A DNA stretch of 52,257 nt from JAAZBA01 sp964461815 (GTDB lineage Bacteria; Bacillota; Clostridia; Oscillospirales; QAMX01), in assembly GCA_964461815.1 (NCBI GenBank), contig CAYWVF010000019.1, positions 1 through 52,257 of the forward strand, in the 5' to 3' direction. How positions within the stretch are numbered: position 1 is the first letter of the stretch; every line of letters starts with the position of its first letter. The notes under the pieces are model-generated. The model was not told where the DNA came from and did not search any database. It saw nothing but the letters and a program-made list of their open reading frames with translations. Below, one piece after another: positions 24,608-33,008 of the stretch. The position numbers and the translations under genes were made by a program.

Positions 24608-26950
24608 ATGAAAGCTGTAATAATGGCAGGCGGCGAGGGAAGAAGACTTCGACCGATGACATGCAACTATCCGAAGCCTATGGCAAGACTGTTCGACAGA
24701 CCTGTAATGGAGTACATCGTAAAGCTTTTAAAAAAGCATGGTATAACTGATATAGCGGTAACACTACAGTATATGCCGAAGATGATAGAGGATCATTTCG
24801 GCGACGGCTCGGAGTACGGAGTGTCGATACGATATTACAGGGAGGAGTGTCCACTCGGAACTGCCGGAAGTGTAGCTCAGTGTGCAGACTTCCTTGATGA
24901 GGATTTTATTGTTATCAGCGGAGATGCAGTGTGCGATTTCGACTTGAATGCTGTGATAGAATTTCATAAGAGAAATAACGCCGATGTGACACTTGCACTG
25001 TATAAGCATCCGACGCCGCTTGAGTACGGTCTTGTAATGACAGATGAGAGCGGACGAGTTGAGCGTTTTATAGAAAAGCCTACGTGGGGAGAGGTGTTCA
25101 CAGATACGGTGAATACAGGAATATACGTATTATCCCCAAAGGTACTGGACGCTATCCCCAAAAGAGAAAAATACGATTTTGCATGTGATCTCTTTCCGAG
25201 ACTGAAGGATGAGAATGCAAGGCTCTACGGATTTATCGCAGATGGCTACTGGTGCGACATAGGTGAATGTGAAGCTATGCTGGAATGTACGAGGGACGTG
25301 CTTGATGGCAAGGTAAAGCTCGACATACCGGCGAAGAGGATACGTGAGGGAATATATTCCGCATCAAGATTGGAGCATGATATAAAGCTTATCCCTCCGT
25401 GCTATATTGGCAGCAATGTAACTATGGAAAAGGGTGTACAGCTTGGCCCGTATGCTGTGATCGGAGAGGGAAGTGTGCTAGGTAAAAGCGCTGTAGTAGA
25501 GAGAAGCATATGCGATGGCGGAAAGCTTATGCGTGAGGCAGAGCTGTTCGGCTCCATAGTATGCAGAAATGCTGTGATCGGCAACGGAGCAGGCTTAGGC
25601 GAGGGTACAGTGATAGGTGAGAATGCCAGAATAGGAGATCACTGCGTGGTTTTTGAGGGCGTTCGCATATGGCCTGATAAATTTACACAGGATGGAGAAA
25701 GAATAAGATACAGTATACTCCCCGGAACGGCAAGACATTACACGGGAATAGGGGAGGACGGTGTGATACGTGGCGAGATCAACATAGATCTGTCTCCCGA
25801 AGCATGTGTTATGATAGGCAATGCGCTCGGCACACGTGCCGGACGAGGTCAAAAGGTGCTGGTGGGATGTGATGGCGAAAATGCGAGCTGTATGGCTATA
25901 GATGCGATAAGAGCCGGTGTACGTACATCCGGTGCGGTGTGTGCTCAGAGCGATTCCTCGTTTGCATCGGAGCTTATGTTTGCATCATCGCTTATAGGCG
26001 CAAGATATTCGGTGTTTGCAAGACTTGAAAGCAACGGTATAAGTATAAGGTTGTTCGGTTCGGATGGAATGAAGCTTGAAAATGCAGAACGGCGTAAGAT
26101 AGAGGGTGCTGTAAGTCGAGGTGATTGTACACGCGCGGACAGCATGGGAGTGGGTGATGTGGAATATATCAGCGGCATAGGAACGATGTATGCGTCATCG
26201 GCTTTAGTATATGGCTCGGCACGTGGAAGATCGGTAAGCCTTGCACACGAGGGGGATAAGAACTCGGCACAGGCTGCGCTTTACAGAGCTCTCGAAGAGA
26301 TGGGAATGCAGATATGTGAATATGCGGTAGGTATTCCGTTCTTTGATGTGGACGATGACGGACTTGAGCTTATAGCGGTCGATGAAAAAAGGCGTAATAT
26401 CGATAACGATCATACAGAGGCGATAGCTGTATTATGTGCGTTGAGGCTGTATGATACGGTAGCTGTACAGTATTCAGCTTCGTCGGTGCTTGATATGATA
26501 GCGACAAGAGAGGGCAGGGCGCTCAAGCGTATTGGAAAAGACGGAGCATCGGCACTGAAGCTGTATCACACGGAACGCTATTTGTGGGATGCTGTTGCAA
26601 GAGCGTCGTTTATATGTGCGTATATGGCAAGAGAGGGAGTTATGCTGAGTGAGCTTTATGATGAGATACCGAGCTTCTGGAAGAAAAATGCAGAGCTGCC
26701 GTTGGAGTCGGACAGAGGTTATATAATGCGTGCGCTCAAGGATGAGATGAAGGAGCTTTCACCTGAGCTGTGTGAGGGGATGAAATTTGTGTTGGAGGAA
26801 GGCTATATCCATATATATCCATGCAGCAACAGACAGGCGATCAGGATAATAGCGGAGTCGGGAAAAGAAGAATATGCCGATGAGCTGTGTACGAGATTTG
26901 AAAAAAGCGCACAAAGGCTTGATAGGAAAGCACAGAGGAGCGTCAAATAA
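24608..26950 (+). CDS. Sugar nucleotidyltransferase with LbH repeats and a degenerate phosphohexomutase domain
   Basis: A 780-residue fusion. Residues 1-235 are a nucleotidyltransferase with MAGGEGRRLRPMT, ISGDAVCDFDL and EKPTW, of the GDP-mannose/NDP-sugar pyrophosphorylase class. Residues about 255-360 are left-handed beta-helix hexapeptide repeats (IGSN, IGEG, IGNG, IGEN). Residues about 388-780 align in layout with alpha-D-phosphohexomutases, but the catalytic serine loop (TASHNP in active enzymes) reads ARLESNG at 471-477, and the metal loop DGDxDR is DVDDDG (580-585). The second domain is therefore probably regulatory. Likely role: activating a sugar for cell-wall or surface glycan. AAAGG precedes the ATG. 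Confidence 0.85.
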   Translation: MKAVIMAGGEGRRLRPMTCNYPKPMARLFDRPVMEYIVKLLKKHGITDIAVTLQYMPKMIEDHFGDGSEYGVSIRYYREECPLGTAGSVAQCADFLDEDFIVISGDAVCDFDLNAVIEFHKRNNADVTLALYKHPTPLEYGLVMTDESGRVERFIEKPTWGEVFTDTVNTGIYVLSPKVLDAIPKREKYDFACDLFPRLKDENARLYGFIADGYWCDIGECEAMLECTRDVLDGKVKLDIPAKRIREGIYSASRLEHDIKLIPPCYIGSNVTMEKGVQLGPYAVIGEGSVLGKSAVVERSICDGGKLMREAELFGSIVCRNAVIGNGAGLGEGTVIGENARIGDHCVVFEGVRIWPDKFTQDGERIRYSILPGTARHYTGIGEDGVIRGEINIDLSPEACVMIGNALGTRAGRGQKVLVGCDGENASCMAIDAIRAGVRTSGAVCAQSDSSFASELMFASSLIGARYSVFARLESNGISIRLFGSDGMKLENAERRKIEGAVSRGDCTRADSMGVGDVEYISGIGTMYASSALVYGSARGRSVSLAHEGDKNSAQAALYRALEEMGMQICEYAVGIPFFDVDDDGLELIAVDEKRRNIDNDHTEAIAVLCALRLYDTVAVQYSASSVLDMIATREGRALKRIGKDGASALKLYHTERYLWDAVARASFICAYMAREGVMLSELYDEIPSFWKKNAELPLESDRGYIMRALKDEMKELSPELCEGMKFVLEEGYIHIYPCSNRQAIRIIAESGKEEYADELCTRFEKSAQRLDRKAQRSVK

Positions 26951-26969
26951 AAATTAGTTAAAAATACCG

Positions 26970-26998
26970 TATACAAACAGATGTATGTGTGGTATAAT
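26970..26998 (+). promoter_or_regulatory. Promoter of the RNase J transcript
   Basis: TATACA (26970-26975), a 17-base spacer and a perfect TATAAT (26993-26998). It lies 280 bases before the RNase J start, leaving a long leader. Confidence 0.6.
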
Positions 26999-27004
26999 AG
27001 TAAT

Positions 27005-27263
27005 AATGATTTAGCGCTGTGAGGAAAGATTGTCTTATAGCGAACGTGACGCGCATTTGTTTTTTTATTGCAGGATTGTGAATGCGGCTTACGCATGCGA
27101 TTACGGATGACAGCAGAAGATAGAGATTCTTCTGTACCGCGAAGATGCAGCTTTGCCGCATTCTCTTAGTTTATTGCACGCTGAAATGGATTTCCGGCGT
27201 GTACATAGTCGTGCTTTTCTGTATGAAGAGCAGATCACGAACTGAATTAGATTGTATTTTGTA
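27005..27263 (+). ncRNA. Hairpin-rich 5' leader of RNase J (or separate small RNA)
   Basis: About 250 untranslated bases separate the promoter from RNase J. Reading along it I see successive stems: CGCTGTGAG/CTTATAGCG (27015-27042, with G-U pairs), ATGCG/CGCAT (27082-27096), CAGAAGA/TCTTCTG (27114-27134), GATGC/GCATT around 27143-27161, CACGCTG/CGGCGTG (27177-27201), and a nested TCGT/ACGA around GCTTTTC/GAAGAGC near 27209-27240. No T-box core or known riboswitch motif is recognised and no good ORF occurs. It could be a regulatory leader of the RNase gene. Not folded computationally. Confidence 0.45.
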
Positions 27264-27278
27264 GAAAGAGGAAATTTT

Positions 27279-28937
27279 GTGGCAGAAAAATTAAAAATAA
27301 TACCGCTTGGAGGACTTAATGAGATAGGTAAGAATATGACGGTATTCGAATACGGAAATGACATGATAGTAGTAGACTGCGGCATGACGTTTCCTGATGA
27401 GGAGATGCTCGGAGTAGATCTTGTTATACCGGATATCACCTATCTTGAAAAAAATAAGAGCAAGGTTCGTGCGATCTTTTTAACGCACGGACATGAGGAT
27501 CATATAGGCGCACTGCCTTATGTACTGAAAAGTGTAAATGCTCCCGTATATTCCACAAGGCTGACGCTCGGTATAGTCGAAACGAGGCTTATGGAGCATG
27601 GAGTGCTTGATAAAGCAAAGCTTGTAAAGGTCAATGCAGGAGATGTAGTGGAAGCAGGCTGCTTTAATGTAGAGCTTATAAGAACGAACCACAGTATGCC
27701 CGATTCCGTAGCACTTGCGATCAACACACCGCTCGGTGCGGTTATCGTTACGGGTGACTTTAAGATAGACCCGACACCTGTAGCGGGAAAGATGATGGAT
27801 CTTACGAGACTAGGCGAGTATGGCGAGAGCGGTGTGCTGCTCCTTATGTCGGACTCAACTAACGTAGAGCGTCCGGGATATACGATGTCCGAGAGAAAGG
27901 TCGGAGAATCCTTTGATTATTGGTTCAAGGGCTGCGAAAAACGCATAATAATAGCATCATTTGCATCAAATGTTCACAGAATACAGCAGATTATCGATTG
28001 TGCGGTAAAATACGGCAGAAAGGTAGCCGTTTCCGGTAGAAGCATGGATACTATAATAGGAGTAGCCATGAATTTAGGCTATTTGAATGTGCCGGAGAAT
28101 ATTTTCGTAGACATTGCGAGTGTAAATAAGCATCCGAAGCATAAGGTTGTAATAATAACCACAGGCAGTCAGGGCGAACCGATGTCGGCTCTTTACAGAA
28201 TGGCATTTTCGGGTCACAAGCAGGTGGAGATAGGAGCCGGAGACAGAGTTATCATAGCGGCAACTCCTATTCCCGGAAATGAAAAGTCCGTATATAGGAT
28301 GATAAACGAGCTGTTCAGCAAGGGTGCTGAGGTAGTGTATGAGCGTATGGCTGAGGTACATGCCTCGGGTCATGCCTGTCAGGAAGAGCTGAAGATAGTT
28401 CTTGCACTCACGAAGCCTAAATATTTTATGCCCGTACACGGTGAGTACAGGCATTTGAAGGCACATGCAGGTATAGCCCAGTATATGGGCATCGACCCCA
28501 AGAATATATTTATAAGTGATGTAGGAAAGGTGCTTGAAATAACGAAGTCTACAGCTAAGTTTAACGGTACAGTCCCATCGGGAAAGATACTTGTTGACGG
28601 ACTGAGCGTAGGTGATGTGGGAAGCGTAGTATTACGTGACAGAAAGCATCTCGCACAGGATGGTCTTATAGTGATCGTGGTAACGCTTTCCGGAAGTGAC
28701 GGAAGTGTTACGGCAGGACCGGATATAGTCACACGTGGATTTGTATATGTAAAGGAAGCGGACACACTGATGGAGGAGATGCGGCAGGCTGCATGTCGTA
28801 CAATGGATAAGTGTCAGATGGATCAGGTAACGGACTGGTCAACGATCAAGTCAATGCTGAAAAACGATATGACGCATTTTCTGTACCAGAAAACAAAGCG
28901 CAGTCCAATGATATTGCCTGTGATAATGGAAAACTAG
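27279..28937 (+). CDS. rnjA: Ribonuclease J
   Basis: A metallo-beta-lactamase/beta-CASP ribonuclease with 5'-3' exonuclease and endonuclease activity in mRNA decay and rRNA maturation. The 552-residue protein carries the zinc motif LTHGHEDHIGALP (His70, His72, Asp74, His75), NHSMPDSVA, VTGDFKID, the beta-CASP segment SDSTNVERPG and the C-terminal HVSGHA-like VHASGHACQEELK, with VHGEYRHLKAHAG. The GTG start at 27279 follows AAAGAGGA; an in-frame TTG 9 codons earlier lacks a site. Single gene with its own terminator. Confidence 0.94.
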   Translation: MAEKLKIIPLGGLNEIGKNMTVFEYGNDMIVVDCGMTFPDEEMLGVDLVIPDITYLEKNKSKVRAIFLTHGHEDHIGALPYVLKSVNAPVYSTRLTLGIVETRLMEHGVLDKAKLVKVNAGDVVEAGCFNVELIRTNHSMPDSVALAINTPLGAVIVTGDFKIDPTPVAGKMMDLTRLGEYGESGVLLLMSDSTNVERPGYTMSERKVGESFDYWFKGCEKRIIIASFASNVHRIQQIIDCAVKYGRKVAVSGRSMDTIIGVAMNLGYLNVPENIFVDIASVNKHPKHKVVIITTGSQGEPMSALYRMAFSGHKQVEIGAGDRVIIAATPIPGNEKSVYRMINELFSKGAEVVYERMAEVHASGHACQEELKIVLALTKPKYFMPVHGEYRHLKAHAGIAQYMGIDPKNIFISDVGKVLEITKSTAKFNGTVPSGKILVDGLSVGDVGSVVLRDRKHLAQDGLIVIVVTLSGSDGSVTAGPDIVTRGFVYVKEADTLMEEMRQAACRTMDKCQMDQVTDWSTIKSMLKNDMTHFLYQKTKRSPMILPVIMEN

Positions 28938-28961
28938 TACGCATATTGCGTACTAGTTTTT
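28930..28961. terminator. Bidirectional terminator between rnjA and folT
   Basis: A stem AAACTAGTACGCA/TGCGTACTAGTTT with T/A runs on both sides. It includes the rnjA stop codon and abuts the convergent folT stop. Confidence 0.85.
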
Positions 28962-29495
28962 ACCGATATCCGCATATAGTACGGATAATCTTCGAAGCAG
29001 CGGATACAGCAGCATACCGGCAAGCGGTGCAAAGATCACTCTTACAGGTATCTTTGCAAGGAGTATAGGCAGATATGCCTGATCGTAGAGTATATTCATC
29101 CAGATAGGATTGAGACCGAGATCCACAACGAGCGTAACAACGGATACTGCGAGGATGCATCTTTTAAGCGTTACCGGCTTTTTGTAAAGAAGCAGACCGT
29201 AGAGAAGCCCTCTTACAGCTGCGGATGCGGTGAACATGGGAGTGAATACAAGACCGGCTGAGTTGATAAACATGCCGAGTATATCTCCGACTACACATGC
29301 GATCGCAGCATAAAACGGTCCGAACAGAAGTCCTCCGAGCGCATGAGGTATATATTGCAGACTCAGTCTGTCAAGGTTGCCGGGAAGCATATATGAGAAG
29401 AATCTTGTAAAAACTACATCCAGTGCAACGAGAAGAGAGATAGTCGTAAGTATTTTGACCTTTTTCATCATGAGCAGAGCGGCTTTGCAGAGCAA
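28953..29495 (-). CDS. folT: Folate ECF transporter S component (FolT-like)
   Basis: A roughly 180-residue integral membrane substrate-binding subunit that works with the shared EcfA/EcfT energising module to import folate. About six hydrophobic segments are visible, with TRFFSYMLPGNLDRLSLQYIPHALGGLLFGPFYAAIACVVGDILG resembling the FolT N-terminal region (R-F near helix 1, GGLLFGP loop, VGDILG). The start is uncertain: AAGGAGG sits 5 bases before a TTG at 29495, my choice; an ATG at 29537 has no site. A promoter with TTGACA lies just upstream. No tetrahydrofolate riboswitch is visible. Confidence 0.78.
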   Translation of the reverse strand: MLCKAALLMMKKVKILTTISLLVALDVVFTRFFSYMLPGNLDRLSLQYIPHALGGLLFGPFYAAIACVVGDILGMFINSAGLVFTPMFTASAAVRGLLYGLLLYKKPVTLKRCILAVSVVTLVVDLGLNPIWMNILYDQAYLPILLAKIPVRVIFAPLAGMLLYPLLRRLSVLYADIGKN

Positions 29496-29643
29496 AGCAT
29501 CCTCCTTATATTTATTGAATTTACGGAATTTTTTCATTGAAATATCTGTCGATTTATGTTAACATATTTTTTGAAGAGTTGCAATGTCAATAGCGACTAA
29601 AAAGATAAAGTGAAGAACAAATTATTCCGAAAGGGGGCGTATT

Positions 29644-29751
29644 ATGATGCGCGTCATAACCGAATATATAATTAATACGCCGACTATGGAGCTTAATTGT
29701 AATAGGACGTGCTTGAAGCCGGATTACGGAGGGCGAGACGAGCGTTTGTGA
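29644..29751 (+). CDS. Possible 35-residue small ORF upstream of yebC
   Basis: ATG at 29644 follows AAAGGGGG and reads through 35 codons to TGA (MMRVITEYIINTPTMELN...). It overlaps a possible RNA stem, GGCGTATT (29636-29643) with AATACGCC (29673-29680), that encloses a small hairpin ATGA/TCAT. No homologue is recognised. It could be a leader peptide, a structured leader that merely looks coding, or chance. The rest of 29500-29800 holds only the folT promoter and this leader. Confidence 0.25.
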   Translation: MMRVITEYIINTPTMELNCNRTCLKPDYGGRDERL

Positions 29752-29799
29752 TACATATATGAATGGTGAAAAAAATAATTTTAGTTAGGAGAAGTACTG

Positions 29800-30531
29800 A
29801 TGTCAGGACATTCTAAATGGAATAATATAAAAAGAAAAAAGGAGTTTGCAGACTCCAAGCGTGCGAAGATATTTACAAAAATCGGCCGTGAGATCATGAT
29901 AGCCGCTCGTGAGGGCGGTGCAAACCCGGAATCCAACAGTAAGCTGCGTGACGTTATTGCAAAGGCAAAGGCAAACAACGTACCGAATGATAATATTTCA
30001 CGTATGCTGGCAAAGGCATCCGGTGAAAACGGTGCAAACTATGAATACATGAATTATGAAGGCTACGGCCCTGCGGGTATTGCGGTGATCGTAGAGACGA
30101 TGACAGATAACAAGAACCGTACAGCCGGTGACGTGCGCCATTATTTCGACAAGTACGGCGGAAACCTCGGAGCAAACGGCTGTGTGTCATGGCAGTTTGA
30201 TAAGAAGGGCGTGCTCGTAATAGATCGTGAGGATCGAGACGAGGATGAATTTATGATGACAGCTCTCGAATGTGGCGCCGATGACATTCTTGCAGAGGAC
30301 GACGTATTTACCGTGTATACCGATCCGAATACGTTCAGCGATGTTCGTGAGGCAATGGAAAAGGAAGGCTTTGAATTTCTGTCTGCCGAGGTCGAAATGG
30401 TACCGCAGAACTATGTAAAGCTGACAAATGAGGATGATATAAAGAATATGGAAAAGCTCATAGATATGCTGGAGGATAATGATGATGTGCAAAGCATCTG
30501 GCATAACTGGGAGCAGGAAGACGACGAATAA
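29800..30531 (+). CDS. yebC: YebC/PmpR-family protein
   Basis: A 243-residue YebC/TACO1 family protein. It begins with the signature MSGHSKWNNIKRKKEFADSKRAKIFTKIGREI, then the DNA/RNA-facing NPESNSKLRDVIAKAKANNVPNDNI and GYGPAGIAVIVETMTDNKNRT, and ends in acidic residues. Members have been described as transcription regulators and as translation factors relieving stalling at proline-rich or difficult sequences. AGGAG lies upstream of the ATG. Monocistronic, with a terminator 9 bases after the stop. Confidence 0.95.
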   Translation: MSGHSKWNNIKRKKEFADSKRAKIFTKIGREIMIAAREGGANPESNSKLRDVIAKAKANNVPNDNISRMLAKASGENGANYEYMNYEGYGPAGIAVIVETMTDNKNRTAGDVRHYFDKYGGNLGANGCVSWQFDKKGVLVIDREDRDEDEFMMTALECGADDILAEDDVFTVYTDPNTFSDVREAMEKEGFEFLSAEVEMVPQNYVKLTNEDDIKNMEKLIDMLEDNDDVQSIWHNWEQEDDE

Positions 30532-30540
30532 AAATGAAAA

Positions 30541-30579
30541 AAAGCAATCTGTCTTGTTAGGTCGGGATGGATTGCTTTT
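30541..30579 (+). terminator. Terminator of yebC
   Basis: AAAGCAATC (30541-30549) pairs with GATTGCTTT (30570-30578), followed by T and C residues; the loop is long (about 20 bases), so it may be a weaker terminator. Confidence 0.6.
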
Positions 30580-30657
30580 CTTATATCTTATGGCAGATTT
30601 ATATCAGGTCTTTAATATATTTTTGCCAAATTCGGTATTGCTTGGGTCATATATTCG

Positions 30658-30686
30658 TTGACATGGGAGAGCGGCTGTGATAAACT
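30658..30686 (+). promoter_or_regulatory. Sigma-A promoter of the FemX-alr-holB gene run
   Basis: TTGACA (30658-30663), a 17-base spacer and TAAACT (30681-30686). About 130 bases of leader follow before the FemX-like start; nothing else is recognised in 30580-30820. Confidence 0.65.
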
Positions 30687-30821
30687 ATTAATAATAATCG
30701 GAAGCCGCACGGTATATTTTTGATTTCAGGCGGCAGATACGTTTATCATATGAAAATACGGTTATAAAGAATATTATATATGTACCTGTATAAACGGTTG
30801 AAAGATACGGAGGGACAATAA

Positions 30822-31886
30822 TTGTCTATAGAATTTGTAAGCGAAGCTACGCTGAAAGAGTATGAAGAATTTGTAATGAGCCATCCTAAGGGACATTTTA
30901 TGCAGTCCAGAACATGGGGCTATGTCAAGGATAATTGGAAATGGGAGGGTATCATAAGCCGTGGCAGCAACGGAAAAATACGAGGCACGATGGCTGTTTT
31001 GATCCGAAAGCTGCCGATAGTTCCGCTTACGCTGATGTACGCAGGACGAGCACCTGTTTGCGATATCCATGACAAGGAGGTACTGACCGAGCTTACAGAG
31101 GGTGCGAAGAAGCTTGCGAAAAAATACAGATCCTACGAGCTGAAAATCGATCCGGATGTATTATCGTCCGATGATGAGTTTATAAAGCTTATGACAGAGC
31201 TTGGCTACAATTCGTCCGACAGCGGTAAGAATTTCGATGCGGTACAGCCGAGATATGTATTCAGACTCAATGTCGAGGGTAAGAGCGAGGAGGAGGTAAT
31301 GTCGCTGTTCCACTCGAAGACGAGATACAATATCCGTCTTGCTGAAAGAAAGGGCGTTGAAGTCAAGCTGTGCGGTAAGGAAATGACTGAGAAATTTGCA
31401 CAAATCATGCTTGAAACAGGTCTTCGTGACGGCTTTGTAGTTAGAAAGGCTCCGTATTTTGATAAGATACTCGATAAGCTGGGAGAAAATGCGAGACTGT
31501 ATATGGCATTCCATGAGGGTGAGGCGATAGCGGGAACGCTTGCAATTTACTATGGCGATAAGGTATGGTATCTCTACGGCGCATCATCGAATGAGTCGAG
31601 AAATGTAATGCCGAACTATCTGCTTCAGTGGAATATGATACAGTGGGCAATAGAGAAAAAGTGCAGGATATACGATTTCAGAGGCGTCTCGGGCGATATC
31701 AGTGAGGACAATCCGTTATACGGACTGTACCGCTTTAAGAAGGGCTTCAACGGTGATTTTACGGAATTTGTTGCCGAGATGAACTTTATATTTAACAAGC
31801 CGATCTATGCATCGGTAAATTACGCTCAGCGTGTATACAGAAAGCTTCGCAGAGCAAGATTTTTAAAACAGGCGTCATCAAAATAA
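30822..31886 (+). CDS. FemX/FemAB-type peptidoglycan bridge aminoacyltransferase
   Basis: A 354-residue GNAT-fold aminoacyl-tRNA-dependent transferase that adds the first bridge residue to lipid II. Family landmarks: HFMQSRTWGYVKDNWKWEG near the N-terminus, FHSKTRYNIRLAERKGVEV in the middle, YGASSNESRNVMPNYLLQWNMIQWA and YDFRGVSGDISEDNPLYGLYRFKKGFNGD. No coiled-coil arm of the FemA tRNA-synthetase-like type is evident, as in FemX. The start is TTG at 30822 after CGGAGGG. It precedes alr, another cell-wall gene. Confidence 0.9.
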   Translation: MSIEFVSEATLKEYEEFVMSHPKGHFMQSRTWGYVKDNWKWEGIISRGSNGKIRGTMAVLIRKLPIVPLTLMYAGRAPVCDIHDKEVLTELTEGAKKLAKKYRSYELKIDPDVLSSDDEFIKLMTELGYNSSDSGKNFDAVQPRYVFRLNVEGKSEEEVMSLFHSKTRYNIRLAERKGVEVKLCGKEMTEKFAQIMLETGLRDGFVVRKAPYFDKILDKLGENARLYMAFHEGEAIAGTLAIYYGDKVWYLYGASSNESRNVMPNYLLQWNMIQWAIEKKCRIYDFRGVSGDISEDNPLYGLYRFKKGFNGDFTEFVAEMNFIFNKPIYASVNYAQRVYRKLRRARFLKQASSK

Positions 31887-31910
31887 AAATATACGGGATG
31901 GTGCGGTCGT

Positions 31911-33008
31911 ATGAAGGGATATATAATCGAGAAGGACAAGCTGAAAAATAATATAGAAGCAGTAAAAAAACGTGCAGACGGTAAGGTTGTTTATGCAGTC
32001 GTCAAGGGAAACGGCTATGGATTGGATTTCGTGAGGTTTGCGAGGTTCCTGCGTGATTACGGAATAGATAAATTCGCCGTGACCGAGCCGTCCGACGCTG
32101 TGCGGTTGAGAATGGCAGGCTTTATAGATGAGGAGATACTCGTCATGCGTTCCGTCTACGATGAAAAGGACGTGGATGACATAATCGAATCACGTGCGGT
32201 AGCTACGATAGGCTCATATAATGATGCTGTCCTGCTCAGCGGCATAGCCGAGAAGCACGGAGAAGTGGTCGATGCTCACATAAAGATCGATGTAGGCATG
32301 GGACGCTACGGTTTTCTTCCGTCGGAATTCGACAAAATATCATCTGTTTTTAAATTTTTCGCAAAGATCAATGTAACGGGAGTATATTCGCATTTGCCGT
32401 GTGCATTCGCAAATGCAAAGAAAACGCAGGCACAGATAGATCTGTTTACGGAAACGGTAAAACGTCTGCGTGAAGCAGGCTTGAATCCGGGATGCGTGCA
32501 TATTGCAAATTCATCCGCACTGTTTGGTAAGTATGATCTGTCGGGAACAGATGCGGTAAGGATCGGCTCTGCGTTTACAGGCAGACTCATATCGAGAGGC
32601 GGTACGGGGCTTGCTCCGGTAGGCTACGGACGCTGTGAGGTAGCTGAGATACGCTGGCTGCCGGAGGGCCATACCACAGGCTACGGCAGTGCATATGTGG
32701 CAAAGAAGCCCACGAGAGTGGCGGTGATACCGCTTGGATATGCGGATGGATTTACTATCTCACGTGAAAGAGACTTGTTCAGATTCAGGGATAAGCTCAG
32801 ATATATTCTTTCGGATGTGAAGCTTCTGCTGAAAAGAAAAAAGCTTTATGTCACGATAAACGGCAAAAAAGCACCTGTACTGGGTCATGTCGGCATGGTA
32901 CACACTACAGTTGATGTAACGGATATACCGTGTGAATGCGGTGATGATGCTATATTTGAGATAAGTCCGCTTTATGCAGGCGAGATATTGGAGCGTATAT
33001 ATGAGTGA
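31911..33008 (+). CDS. alr: Alanine racemase
   Basis: PLP-dependent interconversion of L- and D-alanine for peptidoglycan. The 365-residue protein carries the PLP lysine in YAVVKGNGYGLD (Lys32), MGRYGFLP, HIANSSA and the C-terminal-domain GYGSAY with a catalytic-type Tyr, plus VGMVHTTVDVTD near the end. The start ATG follows GGGATGGTG. It overlaps the next gene by 8 bases. Confidence 0.93.
   Translation: MKGYIIEKDKLKNNIEAVKKRADGKVVYAVVKGNGYGLDFVRFARFLRDYGIDKFAVTEPSDAVRLRMAGFIDEEILVMRSVYDEKDVDDIIESRAVATIGSYNDAVLLSGIAEKHGEVVDAHIKIDVGMGRYGFLPSEFDKISSVFKFFAKINVTGVYSHLPCAFANAKKTQAQIDLFTETVKRLREAGLNPGCVHIANSSALFGKYDLSGTDAVRIGSAFTGRLISRGGTGLAPVGYGRCEVAEIRWLPEGHTTGYGSAYVAKKPTRVAVIPLGYADGFTISRERDLFRFRDKLRYILSDVKLLLKRKKLYVTINGKKAPVLGHVGMVHTTVDVTDIPCECGDDAIFEISPLYAGEILERIYE

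Noticed and set aside
27005..27263. T-box riboswitch in the RNase J leader (a TACCGCG occurs)
   Set aside because: The GGGTGG part of the T-box core and a specifier loop are missing, there is no adjacent terminator/antiterminator, and RNase J is not an amino acid gene.
27005..27263. RNase P RNA, because of GAGGAAAGA near 27021
   Set aside because: Only the short GAGGAAAG-like match is present; the remaining conserved RNase P blocks and the length are absent.
29496..29640. Tetrahydrofolate riboswitch upstream of folT
   Set aside because: The promoter lies only about 60-90 bases before the start and the leader shows no recognisable THF aptamer segments.
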